Shown here piece by piece: positions 1-8,254 of a stretch of 21,721 nt of DNA. Below the pieces are notes generated by a model. That model was not told where the DNA came from. It saw only the letters and a program-made list of their open reading frames with translations, and did not search any database. How positions within the stretch are numbered: the first letter of the stretch is position 1; each line of letters starts with the position of its first letter. The stretch is from CAZFQG01 sp964520785 (GTDB lineage Bacteria; Planctomycetota; Planctomycetia; Pirellulales; Thermoguttaceae), in assembly GCA_964520785.1 (NCBI GenBank), contig CAZFQG010000108.1, positions 1 through 21,721 on the forward strand, written 5' to 3'. Made by a program: the position numbers and the translations under genes.

Positions 1-57
1 AGCGAATGATACCAAACCGCCTGGGACGAGTCTTGCACGGTTGCCGAAAGGACACTA

Positions 58-86
58 TTGAGACGACGACCCGTTTCGCGTAGAAT
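58..86 (+). promoter_or_regulatory. Candidate sigma-70 promoter
   Basis: TTGAGA (58-63) and TAGAAT (81-86) are separated by exactly 17 bp, and each matches the housekeeping consensus at five of six positions. Transcription would begin near position 93. It is the only strong promoter match upstream of the first gene, giving a leader of about 120 nt to the start codon chosen there. Confidence 0.5.
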
Positions 87-212
87 GGATTTGGAAGGAA
101 GAGCGCGCAACCCGTGAGATACACGACGTCCACGATTAGTTCGGCCGGATGTTGGTGGGCGATTTGGACCAGGCACGCGACGTGTGCAATGAGCACCTTC
201 GGGGAAGCAAGA

Positions 213-677
213 ATGATGTGTCGACCGGGACTCTCGAAGGCCGTTGCCGTGTTGGGCATCGGCATCCTTTGCCTGCCGGTTCTCCTTTTTTTGGCGCCTG
301 ATATCGAAGAGGGGCGTAACGAGGCGCAGCTCTCTTCGGCATTCCACGACGTGCAACGACTCCACCGGGCACTCGCCGCCGGCGCGGATCGCCACACGGC
401 GATCGCGCTTCCGGAACTCGACCCCTGGGGCCGCCCCTATCAGGTCATTCCGCTCGAGGGGGGGCGGTTTCGAGTCTTGTCCTCCGGTCCCGACATGTCT
501 TTTTCGGCGACCGGTGTCGGCGACGACGATATCTACTCCGACATGCCCGGCTCGCCGATCGATGCGATCGTCGCTCGGAAGAAACAGCAACTGTTCCTTG
601 CCGTTGCGGCAAGCGCGGGCTGCTGGATCGCATTATCGGCTCTCTATCTTTGGCCGCGGACGTCGGCCGGGGGATGA
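213..677 (+). CDS. Membrane protein with GspG-like (type II secretion pseudopilin) C-terminal domain
   Basis: Predicted protein of 154 residues. I chose the ATG at 213 because GGGGAAG lies six bases upstream; the longer reading from a GTG at 114 has an implausible N-terminus and no well-placed ribosome binding site. Residues about 10-28 form a hydrophobic membrane segment. Residues 70-107 (DPWGRPYQ, then SSGPD and GDDDI) match the C-terminal region of GspG-type major pseudopilins, including the acidic loop that binds calcium in that family. Unlike a pseudopilin, it lacks a clear prepilin peptidase site (G-F-T-L-x-E) and has a second hydrophobic segment near the C-terminus (about 126-144). It is therefore probably a membrane-anchored relative rather than a pilus subunit. 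No other secretion genes are nearby. The domain call is good; the role is unknown. Confidence 0.72.
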   Translation: MMCRPGLSKAVAVLGIGILCLPVLLFLAPDIEEGRNEAQLSSAFHDVQRLHRALAAGADRHTAIALPELDPWGRPYQVIPLEGGRFRVLSSGPDMSFSATGVGDDDIYSDMPGSPIDAIVARKKQQLFLAVAASAGCWIALSALYLWPRTSAGG

Positions 678-793
678 TTCGGCTCGGGTTTTCCAGAAAA
701 GCCCGCGGAGGCGGGCCAAACTTGAATGTGAGCGTCCCGTCGGTTAAGCTATAGATCGAAAACACACTACCCCCCACCTCCGGAGATTCTGCC

Positions 794-1495
794 ATGCGCC
801 GCGTTTTGGGAATCGTCATCCTGGTTCTTCCCGTTGCTTGCGTCTTTGCCGACGCCCCCCAGGAAGACGAAGAGGGTTTCATCCCTATCTTCAACGGACA
901 AGACATGACCGGTTGGGAAGGGAAGCCGGGTTGGTGGACGGTGGAGGAGGGTGCCCTGACCGCCGAGAGCACGCCGGCGAAGCCGTGCGACAAGCACAAC
1001 TACCTGATGTGGCGCGGGGGCACCGCGCCGGGCGATTTCGAGCTGAAGCTCTCCTATCGCATCATTGGCGAGGGAGGAAACTCCGGGATCCAGTTCCGCA
1101 GCCGCGAGTTGCCCGAGTGGGATATCGCCGGCTACCAGGCCGACATCGAGGCGGGCGATACGTGGACCGGCTGCCTCTTCGAAGTGACCGGCCGGAACGG
1201 GGGCGTCGCCATGCGCGGCACCAAGACCGTCATCGACCCCGACGGCACCCAGCATGTCACGAAGACCGGCGATCCGGAAGAACTGATGAAGAAGGTCCGC
1301 AAGAACGACTGGAACGACTACCACATCATCGCCAAGGGAAACACGATCACGCTTAAGATCAACGGCACCGTCATGGCCCAAGCGGTCGACAACGCCGTCC
1401 ACCGCGCCGAGCCGGGCGGGATGATCGCCCTCCAGATGCACCCCGGCCCCCCGATGAAGATTCAGTTCAAGAACATCCGGATCAAGAAGGAGTGA
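794..1495 (+). CDS. Secreted DUF1080 (3-keto-disaccharide hydrolase-type) protein
   Basis: Protein of 233 residues. The first 20 or so residues are a signal peptide (hydrophobic VLGIVILVLPVACVFA), so the protein is exported. The rest is one DUF1080 domain, a concanavalin-like beta-sandwich: the opening IPIFNGQDMTGW, the central GNSGIQFRS and YQADIE, and the closing PPMKIQFKNIRIKK are family hallmarks. Characterised relatives hydrolyse 3-keto-glycosides, and planctomycete genomes carry many copies. GGAG at 782-785 lies eight bases before the ATG. The sulfatase starts 63 bp downstream on the same strand, so the two are probably cotranscribed and act on an exported or external sulfated glycan. 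The substrate cannot be read from the sequence. Confidence 0.9.
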   Translation: MRRVLGIVILVLPVACVFADAPQEDEEGFIPIFNGQDMTGWEGKPGWWTVEEGALTAESTPAKPCDKHNYLMWRGGTAPGDFELKLSYRIIGEGGNSGIQFRSRELPEWDIAGYQADIEAGDTWTGCLFEVTGRNGGVAMRGTKTVIDPDGTQHVTKTGDPEELMKKVRKNDWNDYHIIAKGNTITLKINGTVMAQAVDNAVHRAEPGGMIALQMHPGPPMKIQFKNIRIKKE

Positions 1496-1558
1496 TCCCC
1501 CGGGAACGATAAGCCGGTCCGTTTTTTTGGGGAAACCGTAAGCGCAACGAGGACTCCC

Positions 1559-3022
1559 ATGCGTTCCTTTATCCTCCCCCTGCTCGTCCTTCTCGCCGTT
1601 GGTACCTTTGGCGCCGCCGATGACCGTCCGAACATCGTCCTCATCTTGATTGACGACATGGGGTGGTCCGACCTGGCCTGCTACGGCAACCGCTTCAACG
1701 AGACGCCCAACCTCAACCGGTTGGCCGAGGAGGGGGTGCGGTTTACCGATGCCTATGCCTCTTGCCCCGTCTGTTCGCCAACCCGAGCGGCGATCCAGTC
1801 GGGCCAGTACCAGGTCCGCTTCGGCCTGAGCGATTTCATCGCGGGACATTGGCGGCCGTTCGAAAAGCTCGACACTCCCCGGACGACCACGTTCATGCCC
1901 GCCGAGATCGTCACCATCGGCGAGGCACTGGCCGCGGCCGGGTACAAGACGGGCTACTTCGGCAAGTGGCATCTGGGGGGAAAGCCGGAACACCTTCCGC
2001 CCGGCCAGGGATACGCGGAGGTGATTGAAACCCGCGGCGGCCACTTCGCCCCCGGCTTCGCGGCCCTGCCGAAACAGGATATCCCCAAGGGGACCTATCT
2101 GGCCGACTTCCTGACCGACAAGACGTGCGAGTTCATCCGCAAGCACCGCGGCGACGGGCCGTTCTTCGTCCAGTTATCCCACTTCGCCGTCCACATTCCC
2201 CTGGGTGCGCGACAGGCAAAGGTGGAAAAGTACCGAGACAAGCCCAAGCCCCCGGAAGGCGTCAATAACCCGGTCTACGCGGCCATGGTCGAACACGTCG
2301 ACGACAGCGTCGGCCGGATCATGCAAACGCTGGAGGAATTGGGCCTCGACGAGAATACGTTCGTCGTCTTCACCTCCGACAACGGCGGACTCTATCGCCG
2401 GTACGACGGAGGGGGGGAAATCTGCACCACCAACGCCCCCTTGCGCGGCGAGAAGGGCTCGCTCTTCGAAGGGGGCATTCGCGTGCCGCTCATCATCCGC
2501 CACGCCGGACATGCAAAGGCCGGCGCCACGTGCGGCGAGCCGGTGATCAGTATGGACTTCTACCCCACATTCCTGGCCGCCGCCGGCGCCGACGCGCCGG
2601 ATCAGACCCTCGACGGAGAGAGCCTCCTCCCGCTTCTGGCCGACCCGGCGGCGCCCCTCTCCCGCGACGCGATCTACTTCCACTACCCGCACTACCACCA
2701 TTCGCGGCCTGCCAGCGTGATCCGTATGGGCGACTGGAAACTGATCGAGTTCTTCGACGCGGACGCGCCGGAGCTATACAACCTGGCCGAGGACCTCGGC
2801 GAGACGACCGACCTCGCCGCGAAACACCCCGACCGCACCCGGACCATGCTCGCCAAGCTCGCGGCATGGCGAGAACAGGTCGGAGCGAAACTCCCCGTGC
2901 CGAACCCGAAATACGACCCCGCCAAAGCCGACCAGTGGTGGAACTACAACACGAAAACGCCGCTCGACACGAAACAACTCGACCGCTGGGCCAGGACGCA
3001 GGAGGATCCACTGGCGGAGTAG
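1559..3022 (+). CDS. Secreted S1-family sulfatase (arylsulfatase A type)
   Basis: Protein of 487 residues with an N-terminal signal peptide (cleavage near residue 20), followed by RPNIVLILIDDMGWSD, the canonical sulfatase start. The calcium ligands D32 and D33, the formylglycine precursor motif C72-S-P-T-R76, the active-site K136/H138 (GKWHLGG), H212, D274/N275 (TSDNGG) and K299 are all present in the usual order. The enzyme should therefore be active, provided Cys72 is oxidised by a formylglycine-generating enzyme, which is not in this window. It hydrolyses sulfate esters, probably of polysaccharides. GAGGA just upstream of the ATG serves as ribosome binding site. It follows the DUF1080 gene closely, which suggests one glycan-degradation unit. 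Confidence 0.95.
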   Translation: MRSFILPLLVLLAVGTFGAADDRPNIVLILIDDMGWSDLACYGNRFNETPNLNRLAEEGVRFTDAYASCPVCSPTRAAIQSGQYQVRFGLSDFIAGHWRPFEKLDTPRTTTFMPAEIVTIGEALAAAGYKTGYFGKWHLGGKPEHLPPGQGYAEVIETRGGHFAPGFAALPKQDIPKGTYLADFLTDKTCEFIRKHRGDGPFFVQLSHFAVHIPLGARQAKVEKYRDKPKPPEGVNNPVYAAMVEHVDDSVGRIMQTLEELGLDENTFVVFTSDNGGLYRRYDGGGEICTTNAPLRGEKGSLFEGGIRVPLIIRHAGHAKAGATCGEPVISMDFYPTFLAAAGADAPDQTLDGESLLPLLADPAAPLSRDAIYFHYPHYHHSRPASVIRMGDWKLIEFFDADAPELYNLAEDLGETTDLAAKHPDRTRTMLAKLAAWREQVGAKLPVPNPKYDPAKADQWWNYNTKTPLDTKQLDRWARTQEDPLAE

Positions 3023-3555
3023 GGAGAAGTCGCTCATCTCGAATCAAGGGATGCCGAGGCGGAAAGGTATTGAGGACGCGCGTGCGAACGCCGCGTCGGG
3101 CGAGTTCGCAAGGGGACTATCCGTTTCCACCGAACGGACGAATAGCGCATAAAAGAGCACTCGGCACACGAAGCCCATTCATTTTTCTCGAGAATCGCGC
3201 CTCTTGGCCTTGGGAAGGATCATTCTCATGCCCGGCGATACCCGTTGAAGCCCGGGGTATTCGTTTCTTCGGCGGTGTACTCGAGAATTCGGATGGCCGA
3301 CCGACGAATCGCGCGATTGCCGACGAAGCCAAAGAAATCGTCGCGCGAAACGCTGACCGAAGGTCTCCTTCCGCGGTTTTTGCCGTCTTGGACGTTGGGT
3401 TAGTGTGAGGTACGCTTGAACGGAGATGGAGTGCGAAGAGAAGGGGCGGGCTCGATTGCCGTTTGATCCGCAATGCCCCGGAACGGAAAGGTCGGGAATC
3501 CCTTCGCCCGTGAACTCGTTGATTCCCGTCGCGCCACCCAAGCGAGAAGAGAACC
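3023..3555. other. 533-bp intergenic region, no gene recognised
   Basis: No open frame here resembles a known protein, and a minus-strand frame running through it continues into the PPK2 gene and looks like a shadow. The 9-mer CTCGAGAAT occurs twice (3187-3195 and 3280-3288). TTGGAC (3388-3393) with TACGCT 17 bp downstream is a weak promoter candidate for the kinase gene. I see no terminator with a T-run. Confidence 0.4.
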
Positions 3556-4407
3556 ATGGCAAAAAAGACCGTGAGAAAAAAACCCAAATCCCGACCCACC
3601 TCCGAGGGGGAGGCGGATGCGAATCGCGCTAAACTGAAACGCAAGGAGTATGAACGCGAGCTTGAGAATTTGCAGGTGGAGCTGGTGAAACTGCAGGGAT
3701 GGGTGAAACATGTGGGGGCGAGGATCGTAGTCGTTTTCGAGGGCCGTGACGCGGCCGGAAAGGGGGGAGTCATTAAGCGGATTACCGAGCGCGTGAGCCC
3801 CCGCGTCTTTCGCGTGGCCGCCCTGCCGGCACCGAGCGACCGCGAAAAGACCCAGCTCTACGTCCAGCGGTACGTCGCCCATCTGCCGGCGGCCGGGGAA
3901 ATCGTCCTCTTCGACCGCAGTTGGTACAATCGGGCCGGCGTCGAGAAAGTGCTGGGATTCTGCACCCGCCGGCAGTACGAGAAATTCATGCGCTCCTGCG
4001 ACCGGTTCGAACAGGGGTTGGTGGGTGACGGCATCGTTTTGATCAAGTATTGGCTTTCCGTCAGCGCCGACGAGCAGTTACGGCGTTTTCGCGCCCGTAT
4101 TGAAGACCCCCTACGGCAGTGGAAACTCAGCGCCACGGATCTGGAATCGGTGCGGCTTTGGTATGAATACTCCATGGCGCGCGACGCGATGTTCATGGCC
4201 ACGGACACCGACGCGGCCCCGTGGTATATCGTCAGATCGGACGACAAACGGCGCGCGCGGCTGAACTGCATTCGGCATCTGCTCGATTACGTTCCTTACG
4301 AAGAGGTACCGACCGAAGAGGTCGAGATTCCGGAACGCGAAATGACCCACCGATATGACGATGTCGCCGCGCTGGAAGGGCGGCGATTCGTTCCCGAACG
4401 TTATTGA
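3556..4407 (+). CDS. ppk2: PPK2-family polyphosphate kinase
   Basis: Protein of 283 residues. PPK2 enzymes transfer phosphate between polyphosphate and nucleotides; single-domain forms like this one usually make ATP or GTP from the diphosphate, or run the reverse reaction. The Walker A loop is GRDAAGKGG (residues 63-71), followed by the Walker B / lid start FDRSWYNRAGVE (D120, R121). Conserved downstream blocks are LIKYWLSVSADEQLRRF, the DPLRQWKLSATDLE lid segment, and APWYIVRSDDKRRARLN. The basic, charged first 45 residues are an extension seen in many relatives. GAGAAGAG precedes the ATG. The stop codon lies 7 bp inside the convergent VWA gene. Nucleotide preference (class I versus III) cannot be settled by eye. 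Confidence 0.93.
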   Translation: MAKKTVRKKPKSRPTSEGEADANRAKLKRKEYERELENLQVELVKLQGWVKHVGARIVVVFEGRDAAGKGGVIKRITERVSPRVFRVAALPAPSDREKTQLYVQRYVAHLPAAGEIVLFDRSWYNRAGVEKVLGFCTRRQYEKFMRSCDRFEQGLVGDGIVLIKYWLSVSADEQLRRFRARIEDPLRQWKLSATDLESVRLWYEYSMARDAMFMATDTDAAPWYIVRSDDKRRARLNCIRHLLDYVPYEEVPTEEVEIPEREMTHRYDDVAALEGRRFVPERY

Positions 4408-6608
4408 GCGGTTGTCCGGTGGTACGGCACCGTCGCGGTCCAGGTCTCCAGTAGGAGAACCACCACACCGGCGAAAAAAAGCCACCGGGTCCAGGAGGGG
4501 ATGCCGGTGGATACCGTCTGCAAGCGGCCGACGGTCCCGGCGGGGTCGTCGGAAAAGGTGATTTCCGGAAATCGACGAGTCAGTTCGCGGCGATCCAACG
4601 GAAGCAGATCGCTTTCGTTCGTTTGGAGATTGACGGCCCAACGGCCGAGTGGTCGCTGGTCTCTTTCCCCCTCGCTCCCGGAAAGGAGGACCGAGGAGAC
4701 GGTGTACGGACCGGAGAGACGGGTATCCCGATACGTCCACTCAACGCCAAAGCGGGTTCTCTGGAACGGAAGCTGCCGCCGGAAGCCGTCGGGCAGCTCG
4801 ATTTCGAGCGCGCGCAACGCGCCGATTTCCTCATGTTCGCCCCGGAGCGGCTCGCCGACGAACACGTTCCGCGTCATCGTCCTCTCCATCGCGCCAATAA
4901 CGGCGGCCTCGCGCGCAAGGGGAACGAAACTCGGCCAAAGCGGCAGGCCGGTCCAGCCCGGGTCGAGAGGGACCGCGGCGAGGAAGACCCGGCCCCGACC
5001 GATGCGGGTCTCGACGAGAAGCGGCGCGTCGCCCGCGGCGAGAATCGTCTCCGCCGAATGCGAAATGCTCTTTCTCGCGAGGTGATAGTAGGAAAAGACC
5101 GGCGTACTCAGAAGAGCCCCGGCACCGTTGCCGGTGAAGGGACGCAGGAAGGGTGAGGTCGGAGCGACCGCGCGGAGCGTCGCCGGTTCGTCAAGACTCA
5201 CGCGATCACTTAGCGTGAATGCGGACAGCCCACCGAGAAAACCATTCAGCCCCCCGACATTTTCCGTGTTCGGCGGAAAGACGACCAGCGTCCCCCCACG
5301 GCGGATGAAGCCCTCCAACGCGGCACGTCCCCCCGCTTCGACTTCGGTGACCCCGTCGAGAAAAACCGCGTCGAACGTCTCGATTCGGACCGTCGCAAGT
5401 TGCGCTTCCGAAATGGAGACCACGCGAATTCCCGGTTTCGCCGGGTCCTCGGCGGCGAGGGCCGCCCGCAAGTAATCGGCCGCTTTCTCCGGCGGCCGGA
5501 CGACGAGTACACGGATTTGATCCGGGACCTCGACGACCAAGAACCGCCGGTTGTCTAGCCGCAACACGTCCTCCGGCAGACGCATTTCGAGGACGTGCTC
5601 CCCCGGCCTCTCGAAGCGGACGGGATATGTGGCGCGACCTTCGCCGGCCGGAGTGAAGGAGACCTCGCGGCTTCCGACCAACCGTCCGTCGAGATACAGC
5701 TCCGCCGTCGTCCCGCTCGGCGGCGGGTTCTTCGAACCACTTGCGAAGAACCGGACCACCCCTGAAACGGTCGCTTCCCGACCGGCGACCGGCACCCCTT
5801 CCTCAAGCTCCAGTTCCGTCACGGCCGTGTTGGCATCGCGACCGGCCTCCAGCTCGACGACTTGCACCCGCGCCTTGGCGGCGATCCGTCCGAGCCTCTG
5901 CTCTATCGCGGAGCTCGTGTCTTCCGGCACCGCCCAGCCATGCCGCCGCAGATCCGTCAAAATATGGACGACGTGACGTCGCGCAGGCGTCGGTCCTGCC
6001 TCAGAGGCATCGATCGATTGCTCTATGAGCGAAAGTGCCGACGCGAGATCGAAATCGGTCTGGGGCGGGTCCAAGTTCTCCAAGAGCGAGAGCACCGTGC
6101 CGCGATCCTCCAGCGGCCGGTTTGTCACGAACTCGGAAGGCCGGGCCATGACGATCAGCGAAAACGAGTCCCCCCCCGGGGCCTCTTGGACGATGTATCG
6201 CGCCGCCTCCAGCGCCCCGTCCCATGGAGCCTGCACTACTTCATCTGGATGGTTTGGAAGGGCAAGCATCGAGTACGAGCCGTCAATCACCAGAACATGG
6301 TGGACGGATGCGGAGGTCACGTCAAAGCGTCCGGTCGAACCGGTCGGTCCGGCCGCCGCGAAGACGATGAGGCAGATCGCCAGAATTCTCAGGAACAACG
6401 CGCCGCGGTTGGCGAACCAGATCCGCCGCCGTCGTGCCTGCACCGCGGCCGCAAGCCACCGCAGCGCCGGCCAATCCGCCTGCACGCGCCGCCGCCGGCT
6501 GAAAAGATGGATGACGATGGGAATGCACGCGACGGCCAGCCACCCAAAAACGCCCGGATAGAGGAACGAAAACGCCGTGAGGTGGAGTTGAAGGAGCGTT
6601 TCGACCAT
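4401..6608 (-). CDS. BatA/VWA-domain membrane protein
   Basis: About 735 residues from the ATG at 6608. A GTG at 6641 would add 11 residues and overlap the upstream stop by one base, so translational coupling from it is possible. The N-terminus is a BatA (aerotolerance) domain: a hydrophobic helix ending in PIVIHLFSRRRR, then a second membrane helix near residues 69-87. A von Willebrand A domain follows with an intact metal site: DGSYS (D109-x-S-x-S), TDFD and LTDLRRHGW. The middle part (VLVVRPPE, then FDAVFLDGV and FIRRGGTLVVFPP) resembles a glutamine-amidotransferase-like fold common in such proteins. A last membrane helix lies near the C-terminus (WLFFAGVVVLLLETW). It is the third gene of the sigma / anti-sigma operon. 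Its role in envelope stress or complex assembly is inference. Confidence 0.87.
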   Translation of the reverse strand: MVETLLQLHLTAFSFLYPGVFGWLAVACIPIVIHLFSRRRRVQADWPALRWLAAAVQARRRRIWFANRGALFLRILAICLIVFAAAGPTGSTGRFDVTSASVHHVLVIDGSYSMLALPNHPDEVVQAPWDGALEAARYIVQEAPGGDSFSLIVMARPSEFVTNRPLEDRGTVLSLLENLDPPQTDFDLASALSLIEQSIDASEAGPTPARRHVVHILTDLRRHGWAVPEDTSSAIEQRLGRIAAKARVQVVELEAGRDANTAVTELELEEGVPVAGREATVSGVVRFFASGSKNPPPSGTTAELYLDGRLVGSREVSFTPAGEGRATYPVRFERPGEHVLEMRLPEDVLRLDNRRFLVVEVPDQIRVLVVRPPEKAADYLRAALAAEDPAKPGIRVVSISEAQLATVRIETFDAVFLDGVTEVEAGGRAALEGFIRRGGTLVVFPPNTENVGGLNGFLGGLSAFTLSDRVSLDEPATLRAVAPTSPFLRPFTGNGAGALLSTPVFSYYHLARKSISHSAETILAAGDAPLLVETRIGRGRVFLAAVPLDPGWTGLPLWPSFVPLAREAAVIGAMERTMTRNVFVGEPLRGEHEEIGALRALEIELPDGFRRQLPFQRTRFGVEWTYRDTRLSGPYTVSSVLLSGSEGERDQRPLGRWAVNLQTNESDLLPLDRRELTRRFPEITFSDDPAGTVGRLQTVSTGIPSWTRWLFFAGVVVLLLETWTATVPYHRTTAQ

Positions 6609-6640
6609 GGGACACGGATTGCCGGGCAACCCCTTTCGCA

Positions 6641-8248
6641 CTAAGGCTTGCCGGGCTCAGCCGCCTCGGCGTCCGGTCTGGAATCGGATTCGGGCGGTGG
6701 CGGGACAATCTCGAAAACGACGATCGCCTGCTGTACCGGCATCATCGCATGCCCCGTGCGAGACTCCTCGATCGTCCTGCCCACGACGGGCTTGTCCTCG
6801 GTGGCGTTCTCGGAACGTGCCAGATCACCCCTGCGGAACAACTGGTTCGACTGCATCTGCGACTGTGCGACTTCCACCGAGTCCACGGAGTCCGCCTCGG
6901 TCAATATGACCGCCTGACCTCTTCCTCTGGAAAGAGCGCTCGACGCCGCTCCGGCAGCCAACCGGTCAACGGCCGCCTCCTTAGGCTTCTCGGCATACCC
7001 ACCGGCACCAGGTACCATCTGCTCACGGGTGGTCATCCCTTCCCCGGACTTGAAACCCATCCGGCCCGTTCCTCCGCCCATTCCGCCAACTTCCGTGCCT
7101 TCTCCCTTCGCCATTCCCATACCCATCGCCGCGCCGAAACCCAGATTCCGGGCCTGCGGGAAGAGGTCCGCCTGTGAAGACACTTCGAAGAGAAACGCCT
7201 CAAGGTCCTCGGGATGCGCCTCGATCAGAACGACGATCTCGTTTGCTTCGGTATCGTCCTTCTTCTCCACCTTCATTGCGCGCTGGCGGAGGGCCCGGTT
7301 ATTGGCCGCCGCGGTTCGAAGTTCCTCGACAACCTCCGGCGCCTCTTGGACTTCTATATTGTTGCTCACCAGAAGCTGCTGGAGGGTGCCCCGATCGATG
7401 GCGTCTTGCGTAACACCGACCCGCACCACCTCGACTTCGTTCAACTCCATTCCCCTGGATTTGCGTCTGGCGACGCCTTCCATGGATTCCTCCTCCAGTC
7501 GCCCAAGCGACCGAGTCGCTTCCCCATCCGGACGTTCCGAAGGGCCGGCTGACGGGCCGCGCGCCCCACCGAAACGGGACGGCTCCCTCGGGGTTGCTAG
7601 TCGTACGGCTTCGCCGTCCGCGGAAGAGGGAGCCATCGCGGGCACCGAGGCTGGGGCCGGCCGAGCGGCGGCGGGGAACTCTTCCGTCGGTGCGGCGGGA
7701 GCCAGCGGAGCATCCGCGACGTACTCCGCCGACTCGGCTTCCGCCTTCAGTTCATGGTCATCCGCCGGCAGTGCCCCCATCGTTGGAATGTCCCCTCTCT
7801 TTTCATCCTTCGCCACGCTCCGAGTCCGGGCTGTCCCATCTCGTTGCAGGGCCGTTCGCCGCTGCTGAACCGAAGGCGTCATGAACATCAGTAGCAGTGC
7901 GACGGCGACGGTAACCCCGGCGTACGCCAGTGACCTCGGACCGAAAACCCGTGCGACCAGCCGGCGCCAGTCCAGCGAGCCGGATTCGTCCTCCGAAACC
8001 GGCGTCCGCTCTTCCCGGGGCGGACGCGATTCCACGCGCCGGAGCACCTCGGACAAAAACCCCTTCTCCGGCGAGACGGCCGGAAGCGCCCGAACGCTCT
8101 CGCGCAGAGCATTCAGCTCCGCCAGGTGCCGCTTGGCCTCGGCGCGCTCCGCGATAAGCCGCTCGACCGTCGCTTGCTCGGCTTCGTTGGCCTCGCCGTC
8201 GAGGTAAGCGCTGAGGAGTTCGAGTTGTTTGGGGTCCAACGTGGCCAT
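6641..8248 (-). CDS. Membrane-anchored anti-sigma factor-like protein with large periplasmic region
   Basis: Protein of 535 residues whose gene starts 6 bp after the ECF sigma stop codon. Residues 8-55 (LSAYLDGEANEAEQ and the helical RLIAERAEAKRHLAELNALR) match the N-terminal anti-sigma fold, but the zinc-binding His/Cys motif is absent. One membrane helix lies at about 106-124. The remaining 400 or so residues would sit in the periplasm: a low-complexity Ala/Pro/Glu/Arg linker, a folded-looking part (VEVVRVGVTQDAIDRGTLQQLL, IVVLIEAHPEDLEAFLFEV; shown in parts) and a Gly/Met-rich stretch (GFGAAMGMGMAKG and after). By context it holds the sigma factor inactive until an envelope signal arrives. 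The sensory region is not one I recognise. Confidence 0.8.
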   Translation of the reverse strand: MATLDPKQLELLSAYLDGEANEAEQATVERLIAERAEAKRHLAELNALRESVRALPAVSPEKGFLSEVLRRVESRPPREERTPVSEDESGSLDWRRLVARVFGPRSLAYAGVTVAVALLLMFMTPSVQQRRTALQRDGTARTRSVAKDEKRGDIPTMGALPADDHELKAEAESAEYVADAPLAPAAPTEEFPAAARPAPASVPAMAPSSADGEAVRLATPREPSRFGGARGPSAGPSERPDGEATRSLGRLEEESMEGVARRKSRGMELNEVEVVRVGVTQDAIDRGTLQQLLVSNNIEVQEAPEVVEELRTAAANNRALRQRAMKVEKKDDTEANEIVVLIEAHPEDLEAFLFEVSSQADLFPQARNLGFGAAMGMGMAKGEGTEVGGMGGGTGRMGFKSGEGMTTREQMVPGAGGYAEKPKEAAVDRLAAGAASSALSRGRGQAVILTEADSVDSVEVAQSQMQSNQLFRRGDLARSENATEDKPVVGRTIEESRTGHAMMPVQQAIVVFEIVPPPPESDSRPDAEAAEPGKP

Positions 8249-8254
8249 AAGGTC

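Noticed and set aside
1..113. End of an upstream gene entering the window
   Set aside because: Short open frames reach stops at 59-61, 81-83 and 115-117, but none shows recognisable protein sequence, and a promoter occupies 58-86.
701..716. GCCCGC-GGAG-GCGGGC hairpin as a terminator after the first gene
   Set aside because: The stem is good but no T-run follows, and only 77 bp separate it from the next gene; left unassigned.
1501..1530. T7 run after the DUF1080 gene as an intrinsic terminator
   Set aside because: No stable hairpin immediately precedes the T-run, and the sulfatase follows within 63 bp.
767..2146. 459-codon minus-strand frame antisense to the DUF1080 and sulfatase genes
   Set aside because: It runs opposite two clearly recognised genes, crosses their intergenic gap and has no family resemblance; long antisense frames are expected in GC-rich codon patterns.
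2530..3408. 292-codon plus-strand frame overlapping the sulfatase end
   Set aside because: The first half is the sulfatase in another frame and is Arg/Pro-rich; the second half has no recognisable domain or ribosome binding site.
3117..3773. Minus-strand frame crossing the intergenic region into the PPK2 gene
   Set aside because: Ser/Phe/Arg-rich with no domain, and it overlaps the conserved PPK2 sequence; treated as a shadow.
5862..6644. 260-codon plus-strand frame opposite the BatA/VWA gene
   Set aside because: Arg-rich shadow of a well-supported gene.
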